Source of the DNA: DUOJ01 sp041676265
Lineage (GTDB): Bacteria > Spirochaetota > Spirochaetia > Sphaerochaetales > Sphaerochaetaceae
NCBI GenBank assembly: GCA_041676265.1
Contig: JBAYSE010000007.1
Span: forward strand, 1-24,640
Length of the DNA: 24,640 nucleotides
Direction of reading: 5' to 3'
The notes beneath the pieces were generated by a model. That model did no database searches. It worked only from the letters and a program-made list of their open reading frames with translations, and was not told the origin of the DNA. How positions within the stretch are numbered: position 1 is the first letter of the stretch; the number at the start of each line of letters is the position of its first letter. Below are positions 15,274-23,253 of this stretch, one piece after another. The position numbers and the translations under genes were made by a program.

Positions 15274-17967
15274 CTACCGTCCGTGACAATGTTTGTATTT
15301 CAAACCACTGCCACAGGGGCAAGGTTCGTTGCGTCCCACTTTCGCTGTAGTGCGGCGCACCTGAACAGCAGCACCGGTAGAGCCTAAATTAGGTCCCTCT
15401 GAGGAGCCAAACTGCGATACCCCTGAGTGGGATTCAACGGTTTGCAATGGTCGCTGATCCCTTTTAACGGTGTGGGACTGTTCAATCTTAACCCTGACCA
15501 GCAGAATTGCTATATAACGCCGGATTTGGTCAATCATGTCGTCAAAGATATCGAATCCTTCGAGTTTGTACTCTAACAGGGGATTCTTCTGAGCGTAGGA
15601 GCGTAAATAAACCGCTTCCCGGAGGGCTTCCAATTGCTCTAAATGTTCTTGCCAGCGCAAATCTATTTGGCGCAGATACTGGAGACGTAGGAAGTCGTTG
15701 AACACCTTTTCACCGGTTAATTTGACCTTCTCTTCAATATGCTCTTTGTAAGCGTTAAAGACGACGTTTTGGAGGTCAGATTCAGCGACCTTGAAGGGGG
15801 GGACAAAGTGAAAGGTAGTCGTTAAATCGTCTTTCAAGAGGGCTAAAGAACGCGCTGTCTCTTTGCCATCAAAGTCGTAACGGTTAACGAATTCTTCGAT
15901 AATATCTTGGCAAGCCTGTAAGGCACGGTTCAGCAAATCATCAGCCAAGAGGATTGCGTCGCGCTGGGCATAGAGGAAGTTTCTCTGTTCATTGAGGACA
16001 TCATCATACTCCAAGAGGTGTTTACGAATCTCAAAGTTGCGCTCTTCAACCCGACTTTGCGCTTTCTCGATTGCCCGGCTCACTAGGGAATGTTCAAGAG
16101 GGTCGCCTCCCATGCCTATGCGCCCCAGAAGGTTACGCACAGAATCTTTAGCAAAGAGGCGCATGAGAGGGTCATCTAACGAAATGAAGAAACGGGAAAC
16201 CCCGGGATCTCCCTGTCGCCCGGAACGTCCTCTGAGCTGATTATCTATTCTGCGTGATTCGTGACGTTCGGTGCCTAAGATATAGAGGCCCCCGAGTGCT
16301 TTCACTGTATTGTAGTCTTCTAACCATTGGGGATAGACTTTTTCTTTAGCCGCCAGATACTCTTCGTTGGTTGCATCGCTACCACAGGCAGCCCAAGCGC
16401 GCGCTTCTAGAGAGCCCCCGAGTTTTATGTCGGTACCCCTTCCTGCCATGTTAGTGGCAATGGTCACAGCACCCTTAGAGCCGGCATTTTCAATAATACG
16501 CGCTTCTCTGGCATGGTTTTTTGCATTCAGTACTTCGTGTTTAATCCCCCTCTTCCTGAGGAGGCTAGAGAGGAGTTCACTTTTTTCAATTGTGACGGTA
16601 CCTACTAAGATGGGTTGGCCCCTATGGTGGACACCTTCAATCTCTTTAACAATAGCGGCCAATTTGTACTCTTCAGTTAAATAGACTAAATCTTGGTGGT
16701 CTAACCGGATTACCGGTAAGTGGGTTGGAATAACCACGACGTCAAGGTTATAGATCTTAAGAAACTCAGGAGCTTCGGTATCGGCAGTTCCTGTCATCCC
16801 AGAAATCTTATCGTACATCCTAAAGAAGTTCTGAAACGTAATCGTGGCTAACGTTCTGTTTTGGCGCTCAACTCTAATCCTCTCTTTAGCTTCAATGGCT
16901 TGATGAAGGCCGTCGCTATAACGCCGACCATGGAGGATTCTGCCGGTAAATTCATCCACTATTTGAACTTTACCCTCTGCCACGACGTAATCTGTGTCGA
17001 GGTGAAAAAGAGTGTGGGCTTTTACGGCTTGCGTCATGTAGTGGACGTATTCAAAATTGTCTCCATCGTACAAGGAGCCCTGGATAACATTGTTTCTTTG
17101 GAGCAGTTGTTCTATGTGGAGCAGCCCTTCATTGGTAAATATAACCCTTTTTTGTTTCTCATCTAACTGGTAATCGCCGGCACTCTCCTCGGGGTATTCA
17201 CCGGTCTCTGCATCAATTTTGCAGGCGGTCAATTGGGGCACAATAGTATTGGAAATTTTAATTTTCAGAGTATCGTCGGCCGCTTGTCCGCTAATGATGA
17301 GAGGGGTACGCGCTTCATCTATCAAGATTGAGTCAATTTCGTCGATTATGCAGTAGTGGTGTTGCGGTTGTATTTTCTCTTCAGCCCGCCACTTCATATT
17401 GTCGCGGAGGTAGTCAAATCCAAACTCATTATTGGTGCCGTAGGTTATATCGCAATTGTAAGCCATACGGCGGGCTTCATTGTCCATGTCACTGACGATA
17501 CTACCGACACTCAAGCCGACAAAATTATAGATGGGCCCCATCCATTCGGCATCTCGGCGGGCAAGATAGTCATTGACTGTCACGATATGGACCCCTTGAC
17601 CCGTCAGTGCATTCAGGTAAGCGGCTGGAACACAGGTTAAAGTTTTACCTTCCCCTGTCTTCATCTCCAGAATACGCCCCTGATGGAGAACAATAGCCCC
17701 CATTATCTGTTCATCGTAGTGGCGCTCACCAAGGGTGCGTGAGGCAGCCTCGCGTACCAGGGCAAAAGCTTCACTAAGCAATTTTTCAAGGCTTTCCCCG
17801 TTCTCGTAGCGCTCTTTCAGAGTTGCGGTGACCTTAGGAAAATCTTGGTCGGCAAGGCCCTCTGCCCATGCACTGAAAGCGTTGACCTCTTTTAAGATAG
17901 GGGTGAGTTGTTTAATGTCCCGTTCTTGTTTGGTCTTAAACAATTTCCTGATAAAACTTTTTGCCAT
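15274..17967 (-). CDS. secA: SecA, preprotein translocase ATPase
   Basis: Motor ATPase that drives unfolded preproteins through SecYEG. The 897-residue protein has Walker A MKTGEGKT (102-109), the VNDYLARRDAEWM segment, YGTNNEFGFDYLRDN and the DEIDSILIDEAR Walker B region (209-220). It also has the cross-linking domain, IATNMAGRGTDIKLGG, QLRGRSGRQGDPG, and helical wing and scaffold regions. The C-terminal SEC-C zinc motif has Cys883, Cys885, Cys894 and His895. ATG 17967 is chosen over an upstream in-frame start at 18012 because AGAGGA precedes it and MAKSFIRKLF is a typical SecA N-terminus. It is a single-gene unit between two plus-strand groups, with its own promoter-like elements upstream. 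Confidence 0.98.
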   Translation of the reverse strand: MAKSFIRKLFKTKQERDIKQLTPILKEVNAFSAWAEGLADQDFPKVTATLKERYENGESLEKLLSEAFALVREAASRTLGERHYDEQIMGAIVLHQGRILEMKTGEGKTLTCVPAAYLNALTGQGVHIVTVNDYLARRDAEWMGPIYNFVGLSVGSIVSDMDNEARRMAYNCDITYGTNNEFGFDYLRDNMKWRAEEKIQPQHHYCIIDEIDSILIDEARTPLIISGQAADDTLKIKISNTIVPQLTACKIDAETGEYPEESAGDYQLDEKQKRVIFTNEGLLHIEQLLQRNNVIQGSLYDGDNFEYVHYMTQAVKAHTLFHLDTDYVVAEGKVQIVDEFTGRILHGRRYSDGLHQAIEAKERIRVERQNRTLATITFQNFFRMYDKISGMTGTADTEAPEFLKIYNLDVVVIPTHLPVIRLDHQDLVYLTEEYKLAAIVKEIEGVHHRGQPILVGTVTIEKSELLSSLLRKRGIKHEVLNAKNHAREARIIENAGSKGAVTIATNMAGRGTDIKLGGSLEARAWAACGSDATNEEYLAAKEKVYPQWLEDYNTVKALGGLYILGTERHESRRIDNQLRGRSGRQGDPGVSRFFISLDDPLMRLFAKDSVRNLLGRIGMGGDPLEHSLVSRAIEKAQSRVEERNFEIRKHLLEYDDVLNEQRNFLYAQRDAILLADDLLNRALQACQDIIEEFVNRYDFDGKETARSLALLKDDLTTTFHFVPPFKVAESDLQNVVFNAYKEHIEEKVKLTGEKVFNDFLRLQYLRQIDLRWQEHLEQLEALREAVYLRSYAQKNPLLEYKLEGFDIFDDMIDQIRRYIAILLVRVKIEQSHTVKRDQRPLQTVESHSGVSQFGSSEGPNLGSTGAAVQVRRTTAKVGRNEPCPCGSGLKYKHCHGR

Positions 17968-18002
17968 GGAAAATCCTCTAATATTCGTGCTAAACTCTTG
18001 AA

Positions 18003-18031
18003 AGTATAACAACTCTTAGTCCATCTGTATA
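18003..18031. promoter_or_regulatory. Divergent promoter region between secA and murG
   Basis: On the minus strand TATACA (18026-18031) and TATACT (18003-18008) are separated by 17 bases and face secA, giving a 5' leader of about 30 bases. On the plus strand TATAAC (18005-18010) overlaps the same box and could serve murG, though no good -35 is visible for it. The 87-base gap holding these elements is the longest non-coding stretch in the window and contains no visible hairpin or terminator. Confidence 0.45.
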
Positions 18032-18054
18032 TCACTAAGGGGTAGGAGAAGAGA

Positions 18055-19128
18055 GTGAAAATCTGTTTCACCGGTGGTGGCACCGGTGGTCATGTGTTTC
18101 CCGCATTTGCCATTGACGCTGAATTACGCCACCTTTTACCAGATAATTATACCCGGTTTTGGATCGGCAGCGGGCAAGTGCAAGAGCGCAGGTGGGTTGA
18201 AGCGGCCAATTTCCCCTACTACGCCATAAAGAGCGGAAAATTACGGCGGTACTTTGCCTGGAAAACCATTAGTGACGCTTTTGCCGTGTTGATAGGGATT
18301 ATTCAGGCGTTCAAAATACTAAGGAGGGAGCGACCCCATCTCCTCTTTTCCAAAGGGGGCTACGTTTCCGTTCCCCCGGTAATTGCAGCCTGGTTTTTAA
18401 GAATCCCCTCCGTGACCCACGAATCAGACGCTCTGCCGGGGTTGGCAACTAAAATCAACAGCCTCTTTGCCACTAAAATATGCATCCCCTTTGAAGAGGT
18501 GGCTCAAGAGTTTAAGCCTCGAAGAAGAAAGAAGTTGGTGGTAACGGGTGTGCCCACCCGTTTCTCCTTGGAGCGAGCTCAGCACCTCTACCCTATAAAA
18601 GAGGGTAAAAAGCGCCTATTGGTTTTAGGTGGTAGCCAAGGAGCTGCCCAGATTAATGCCTTGATATGGGAAAATTTAGAGCGCCTATTGCCCCTCTGTG
18701 ACATAATACACCAGACGGGTAGTGGTAAGTTGCAGGTCATAGAGAAGCCAGGCTACCACGCTACTCAGTTTTTTCACTCTGAATTGGAAGAGGTTATTGG
18801 GGGGGCAACGGCGGTAATTTCGCGTGCCGGAGCGACGGCAATTGCCGACTTCTTGGAGTTGCAGAAACCGATGATTCTCGTCCCTCTCAATTTAAAGGCC
18901 TCACGTGGGGACCAATTAGCCAATGCAAAAAGGCTTGAAGAGGCGGGAGCCGCCCTTGTTATTAGCGGTGAAGATGGTGAGGAGTTGATTCAGGCGGTCA
19001 CAAAAGTGTTAAATGAAGAGGGCTTTAAAGAAGAGATGGTAGAGAGGGGTAAAACCCTCTATAGTGAAGGGGCTCAGAAGAGAATTGCCCACCTTTTAAT
19101 AGGTATTAAAGGAGAACGCAATGGCTGA
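18055..19128 (+). CDS. murG: MurG, UDP-GlcNAc:lipid I GlcNAc transferase
   Basis: Peripheral membrane glycosyltransferase (GT28) that adds GlcNAc to lipid I, giving lipid II. The 357-residue protein has the N-terminal glycine loop FTGGGTGGHVFPA, SKGGYVSVPPVIAA, the THESDALPG motif (family HExNxxxG), VLGGSQGAAQIN, and the UDP-binding C-terminal segment ISRAGATAIADFLEL with SRGDQLANA. The start is GTG at 18055 with GTAGGAG six bases upstream. In many bacteria murG sits inside the dcw cluster; here it lies about 11 kb beyond ftsZ and heads a separate operon. From memory, murG next to cvpA and a kinase/regulator pair is a spirochaete arrangement. The last eight bases overlap cvpA (ATGGCTGA). Confidence 0.97.
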   Translation: MKICFTGGGTGGHVFPAFAIDAELRHLLPDNYTRFWIGSGQVQERRWVEAANFPYYAIKSGKLRRYFAWKTISDAFAVLIGIIQAFKILRRERPHLLFSKGGYVSVPPVIAAWFLRIPSVTHESDALPGLATKINSLFATKICIPFEEVAQEFKPRRRKKLVVTGVPTRFSLERAQHLYPIKEGKKRLLVLGGSQGAAQINALIWENLERLLPLCDIIHQTGSGKLQVIEKPGYHATQFFHSELEEVIGGATAVISRAGATAIADFLELQKPMILVPLNLKASRGDQLANAKRLEEAGAALVISGEDGEELIQAVTKVLNEEGFKEEMVERGKTLYSEGAQKRIAHLLIGIKGERNG

Positions 19129-19645
19129 ATGGAGTTTTTCGATTGGTTCTTTGACTTTTAATCTGGTAGACATAATTATTTTTGTGATTATTTTGATAAA
19201 TTTGATAGCCGCTTCCATCCGGGGATTTGCTATCACTTTTTCCAAAAGGTTGAGTTTTTTTATCGGGTTGTTGGTGGCGGTAGCCTTTGCAGCCCCACTT
19301 GCTACCCTGATTGCCAACACCTTGGACTGGCCTCTCCTCTGGTCAACTCTATTGGCAGCAGTGGTAATTTTTGCTGTAGCCTATATACTGGTAGTATCCT
19401 TTGGAAATCTATTAGCTTCAGCCCTTGAGACCCTCCACTTAAGTTTCCTTGACCATATTTTAGGTGCGGCGTTGGGGGTAGGTGAGGCTTTAGTCGTAGT
19501 TGCCGTGATTATCTATCTGCTAAACTTGCAAAAATTCTTCGATCTTAGTGACTACTTTAACTCCTCGCTCTTAATTACGAGAGTGATTGGGCCCCTCATG
19601 CCACATGGTGAGAGTTTTATTAAGGGGTTGCTCGCGAATGTTTAA
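19121..19645 (+). CDS. cvpA: CvpA-family membrane protein
   Basis: Small integral membrane protein of the CvpA family, whose members have been linked to colicin V production and envelope stress; the molecular role is unknown. The 174-residue protein has four hydrophobic segments (about 15-35, 45-65, 75-98 and 113-133). It also carries the N-terminal family pattern NLVDIIIFVIILINLIAA followed by an RGF turn, with GAALGVGEALVVV in the fourth segment. AAAGGAG lies about seven bases before ATG 19121. It overlaps murG at its 5' end and holB at its 3' end by eight bases each, so it is surely in the same transcript. CvpA next to murG and a kinase/regulator pair is also known in Treponema and Borrelia. 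Confidence 0.87.
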   Translation: MAEWSFSIGSLTFNLVDIIIFVIILINLIAASIRGFAITFSKRLSFFIGLLVAVAFAAPLATLIANTLDWPLLWSTLLAAVVIFAVAYILVVSFGNLLASALETLHLSFLDHILGAALGVGEALVVVAVIIYLLNLQKFFDLSDYFNSSLLITRVIGPLMPHGESFIKGLLANV

Positions 19646-20702
19646 AAATATTCTCCCTAGCCACCCGTTAGTGGTCGATGCTTTGTCTCGTCAAATTGAG
19701 AAGGGGCGATTGCCCCACGCCCTCTTATTTTCAGGACCACAATTTGCCGGTCGCCTGACATTGGCTTACGAAACGGCACGGGCGCTCTCATGTGAATTAA
19801 AAGGGGAAGAGGGGTGCTCTTGCCCCGCATGTCGTTCTTTCGAGTACTTTAACCCCCCTAATGTAATTTACGCAGGCAACCGGAATTACCAAGTCCGCCT
19901 GGAGGCGGCCTTAAATAGATTTAAGACCCAGAGGACGAAGGAGAGCCTTAAGGAGCTTAGTTTTAATGTGCGGCCCCTTTTAAGTGAGTCACAGGTAAGA
20001 TCCAATCTAGAGAATGTGGGTGAGCTGGACCAACTATTACTTTCACTTGAGGATGCTCCGGTAGAAGAATACCTTGATTACGAAAAACAGCTAAGACGCC
20101 TGCTTAAACCAATGGAACGCCGTATTGCCCCCCTAACAATCGATACGGTGCGCGCTCTCGGGCAATACTGTCGCTTAACTAGCCTCACTTCCAAAGTGCG
20201 CCTCCTCATCCTAGAAGGGGTCGAGCAGAGCTCCTTAGCGAGTCATAACAGCCTCCTTAAACTCTTAGAAGAGCCCCCTAGCCAAACCTACATTATCCTC
20301 ATCAGTGAGCAGCCCTCTCGTCTGCTTTCCACTATTTTAAGCCGCGTGCAACACCACCACCTAGAGGCTATTGCCGGGGTGAAAGCAGAGGTGTATCGGT
20401 GGGCTAATATTGCGACAGATGAGCTCAAAGCGGATGCCAAGAGTTTTCTAGATGCTCAGTTGCTCGACCATAGAGCTTTAGCTGAACTGTGTGTTAAACT
20501 TGATGGAAACGCTATGATTGACTACTTTAAAGAGGCCTTGATTGACGAAATTGCTCAGAAGCGGAAGGCTAATGTTTTGAGTAATCCAAAAAGCCTAAAA
20601 CTTCTTAAAGGGGTGAAGGAAGCTTTTGAAGCGGGGATGCTCTACAACCAGAGTAGTAAGCTGTTGTTAGAGTCTCTCTATTACCGCTTACGTGAGGATT
20701 GA
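19638..20702 (+). CDS. holB: DNA polymerase III delta'-like clamp-loader subunit with a large insertion
   Basis: Delta' is the rigid subunit of the clamp loader that puts the beta clamp on DNA. The 354-residue protein begins with the AAA+ fold (HPLVVDALSRQIEKGRLPHALLFSGP). Where gamma/tau subunits have Walker A GxGK it reads GPQFAGRLTLA, so it should not bind ATP, as expected of delta'. A zinc module follows (Cys52, Cys60, Cys62, Cys65). The next family block (LTIDTVRALGQYCRL, KVRLLILEGVEQ) comes about 97 residues later; the E. coli protein has roughly 26 there. HNSLLKLLEEPP and LLSTILSRVQ follow. ATG 19638 is preferred over an in-frame 19587 start because the latter lies deep in cvpA. The TGA shares a base with the next ATG (TGATG). 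Confidence 0.85.
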   Translation: MFKNILPSHPLVVDALSRQIEKGRLPHALLFSGPQFAGRLTLAYETARALSCELKGEEGCSCPACRSFEYFNPPNVIYAGNRNYQVRLEAALNRFKTQRTKESLKELSFNVRPLLSESQVRSNLENVGELDQLLLSLEDAPVEEYLDYEKQLRRLLKPMERRIAPLTIDTVRALGQYCRLTSLTSKVRLLILEGVEQSSLASHNSLLKLLEEPPSQTYIILISEQPSRLLSTILSRVQHHHLEAIAGVKAEVYRWANIATDELKADAKSFLDAQLLDHRALAELCVKLDGNAMIDYFKEALIDEIAQKRKANVLSNPKSLKLLKGVKEAFEAGMLYNQSSKLLLESLYYRLRED

Positions 20703-21895
20703 TGAATAAGTTTATCAGAAGAGCTTTTAACAAGATAGAAAAACTCAGTAGTGAAGAATTTAAAACCTTGGTCCGTTTTCTCGGTTCAGAAAACGAACTT
20801 ATGGGGTTCGTTTTACAAAAATTAGAGATAGGTATCGTGGTAACCAACGATTTAGGAAGAGTCTTAAATTGTAACGATGCTGCTAAGCGGTTAATCCCCT
20901 TAGAGCGGCCTATGACGGAGGGGACAAGTCTAAGGTACGCCTTAGCAGATCCCGATATCGCTAATTTTATGTTGAAGTCCCTCAATACGATTGAAGCTAA
21001 ACAGGAGTATGAAAAAGAGTTCTCCTACCAACACGGAGAGCGGGTGCGCACCATTTTAATCGGTGTTTCAGCTTTTACGAGTGAACTTGACCCTGTTTTT
21101 GAGCAAGATTCGGGCAATCGCCTTATTTTCCTTGTTCGCGATATCTCAGAAGAAAAACGGCAACAGTCACGCCTGCACCGCTCTGAGAGTTTAGCCTCCC
21201 TTACCACGGTAGCTGCCGGGGTGGCTCATGAGATTAAAAACCCCTTAGCTTCAATAGGGATTCATCTCCAGCTCTTGCGTAAAGCATTTGAACGTAAAAA
21301 GAGCTTGACCATCAGGGATGCAAGACGCTACCTCGATGTTATTGATGAAGAGATTGAGAGGCTGAATGCCATCGTGGTCGATTTCCTCTTTGCGGTGCGA
21401 CCCATGGATGTGCGCCTGAGGCTAGAGAATGTGAACGATGTCATTAATGATGTATTGAACTTTGTCTCCCACGAATTGGAGCAACAGGGCATCACGATCA
21501 AGCGGCATTTGCAGGAGTTTCTACCGAAACTCCGCCTTGATGAGAACCTATTAAAGCAAGCCTTGTTAAATATAATTAAGAACGCGATGAATGCCATGGA
21601 GGGGGGAGGGGTCCTCTCGGTAACCACAAAACTACTAGGAGACCAGGTAGCTATTATGCTGAAAGATACAGGGCATGGGATGGATGAAGAGACTATGGCC
21701 AAGATTTTTGAACCCTACTTCACCACTAAGGCCAGTGGTTCAGGGCTAGGTTTAACGATGGTTTTCAAGGTAGTCAAAGAACACGCCGGCGAAATTAGCG
21801 TTTCGAGTAAAAAGGGAGAAGGGACCAATTTTACGATTACAATCCCGGTGCCCACCTCTGAGAGATTAGCTTTGGAGGCGAGCCAAACACTATGA
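20702..21895 (+). CDS. Cytoplasmic PAS-domain sensor histidine kinase (NtrB/AtoS/Hk2-like)
   Basis: Sensor kinase that should phosphorylate the regulator encoded next. The 397-residue protein has no membrane segment. A PAS domain occupies about 38-150 (GIVVTNDLGRVLNCNDAA, LIFLVRDISEEKR). The dimerisation domain carries phospho-acceptor His176 (AAGVAHEIKNPLASI). The ATPase domain shows the N box (NIIKNAMNAM), G1 (DTGHGMD), F box (IFEPYFTTKA) and G2 (GSGLGL). It therefore senses a cytoplasmic signal. ATG 20702 is preferred over TTG 20699, one codon earlier; GAGG lies just upstream. It overlaps holB by one base and the regulator by four (ATGA). Location beside cvpA and murG suggests it matches Borrelia Hk2 and Treponema AtoS; this is inference from order and domains. 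Confidence 0.92.
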   Translation: MNKFIRRAFNKIEKLSSEEFKTLVRFLGSENELMGFVLQKLEIGIVVTNDLGRVLNCNDAAKRLIPLERPMTEGTSLRYALADPDIANFMLKSLNTIEAKQEYEKEFSYQHGERVRTILIGVSAFTSELDPVFEQDSGNRLIFLVRDISEEKRQQSRLHRSESLASLTTVAAGVAHEIKNPLASIGIHLQLLRKAFERKKSLTIRDARRYLDVIDEEIERLNAIVVDFLFAVRPMDVRLRLENVNDVINDVLNFVSHELEQQGITIKRHLQEFLPKLRLDENLLKQALLNIIKNAMNAMEGGGVLSVTTKLLGDQVAIMLKDTGHGMDEETMAKIFEPYFTTKASGSGLGLTMVFKVVKEHAGEISVSSKKGEGTNFTITIPVPTSERLALEASQTL

Positions 21896-23253
21896 AAAGA
21901 AAAATTTTAGTAGCAGACGATGAGAAGAATATCCGCCAAGGTCTCCAATTAGCTTTGGAAGATGAGGGGTATACCGTCCTTTTAGCCGCTGATGGAGATG
22001 AAGCCTGGCAGATTATTAGTAAGGAGCATATCAATCTCCTCATTACCGACCTCAAAATGCCCAAAATGGATGGGCAAGAACTTTTAAAAAAGGTCGCGGC
22101 TGCCTATCCCACTATGCCGGTAGTTATCTTAACCGGTCATGGGACCATCGAAGCGGCAGTCGAAGCGATGCAAAGCGGGGCGGTTGACTTTTTAACCAAA
22201 CCACTCAATCTAGACCGCCTTTTCCTCCTCATTAAACGGGCTTTCAGTAGCCTCGACCTTTATGAACAAAATGCCCTTCTCAAGAAGGAGTTGGCTGAAC
22301 TAAAGCGCCAAAGTGGCTACGACAAGATTATCGGTAAAAGTGAAAGGATGGTGCGCCTTATGGACACCGTCAGCCAGATCGCCGACACTAATGCCAGTGT
22401 ATTAATAACGGGAGAGAGTGGCGTTGGTAAAGAGTTGGTTGCCGATGCTCTTCACCACCTCTCGGGGAGGGCCTCGGGACCCTTTGTTAAAGTCAGTTGT
22501 GCCTCTTTTGCCGAAACCCTTTTGGAAGATGAACTCTTTGGGCATGAGAAGGGGGCCTTCAGTGGCGCGGTTGCCCCCCGTAAAGGACGTTTTGAATTGG
22601 CTGACGGGGGGACTTTATTCCTCGATGAGATTGGCGATTTAAGCCAAATGACCCAAGTAAAACTCCTTAGAGTCCTTCAAGAGCGCCAGTTTGAACGCCT
22701 AGGGGGTGAGAAGACAATCACGGTTGATGTTAGACTGATAGCCGCCACTAACAAAGATCTAAAACAAGAGGTTCAGGAGGGGCGCTTCAGGGAGGACCTC
22801 TACTACCGCTTGAATGTCATTCACCTTGAAGTGCCTCCATTGAGGGAGCGGAGAGAAGATATTCCCCTTTTAATGGCCCATTTCTTAGAGAGTTTCAATG
22901 AGCGCAATAAACGCAAAGTAGAGGGGTTCACTACCCAAGCGCGCTCAGCTATGTTGGCCTACGATTGGCCTGGAAATATTCGAGAATTGGGTAACTGTGT
23001 AGAGAGTGCCGTTGTCTTGGCCAGTCAGCCTTTAATCGACTTAGATGACCTGCCGGCCGCTATTAAGAGTGCCAGCCTTGAAGAGCGGGTGATTATACCG
23101 GTGGGCACCAGTCTGGAACAGGCTGAAAAGGCCCTAATAATTGCCACATTAGTCGCAGAAGGGGGCAATAAATCGAAAGCAGCCGAGACACTGGGGTTAG
23201 CGCGAAAGACCCTCTACCGTAAAATTGAGGATTACCAGATTGGACAAGAGTGA
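21892..23253 (+). CDS. NtrC-family sigma-54-dependent response regulator (AtoC/Rrp2-like)
   Basis: Transcription activator that remodels sigma-54 RNA polymerase after phosphorylation. The 453-residue protein has a receiver domain with Asp9-Asp10, phospho-acceptor Asp53 (LLITDLKMPKMDG), Thr81 and Lys103. An AAA+ domain follows with Walker A GESGVGKE (174-181), the sigma-54-contacting loop GAFSGA (221-226) and Walker B LFLDEIGD (242-249). The FREDLYYRLNV arginine region and a C-terminal Fis-type helix-turn-helix (GGNKSKAAETLGLARKTLYRKI) complete it. The loop has Ser where GAFTGA is usual. It implies that rpoN exists in the genome. In Borrelia the equivalent regulator, Rrp2, drives the RpoN-RpoS virulence cascade. 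No clear -24/-12 sigma-54 site was noticed in the window. Confidence 0.95.
   Translation: MKRKILVADDEKNIRQGLQLALEDEGYTVLLAADGDEAWQIISKEHINLLITDLKMPKMDGQELLKKVAAAYPTMPVVILTGHGTIEAAVEAMQSGAVDFLTKPLNLDRLFLLIKRAFSSLDLYEQNALLKKELAELKRQSGYDKIIGKSERMVRLMDTVSQIADTNASVLITGESGVGKELVADALHHLSGRASGPFVKVSCASFAETLLEDELFGHEKGAFSGAVAPRKGRFELADGGTLFLDEIGDLSQMTQVKLLRVLQERQFERLGGEKTITVDVRLIAATNKDLKQEVQEGRFREDLYYRLNVIHLEVPPLRERREDIPLLMAHFLESFNERNKRKVEGFTTQARSAMLAYDWPGNIRELGNCVESAVVLASQPLIDLDDLPAAIKSASLEERVIIPVGTSLEQAEKALIIATLVAEGGNKSKAAETLGLARKTLYRKIEDYQIGQE

Noticed and set aside
19587..19637. Longer N-terminus for the delta'-like protein starting at 19587
   Set aside because: The extra residues (MGPSCHMVRVLL...) do not resemble the family and lie deep within cvpA; ATG 19638 gives the typical beginning and the recurrent 8-base overlap.
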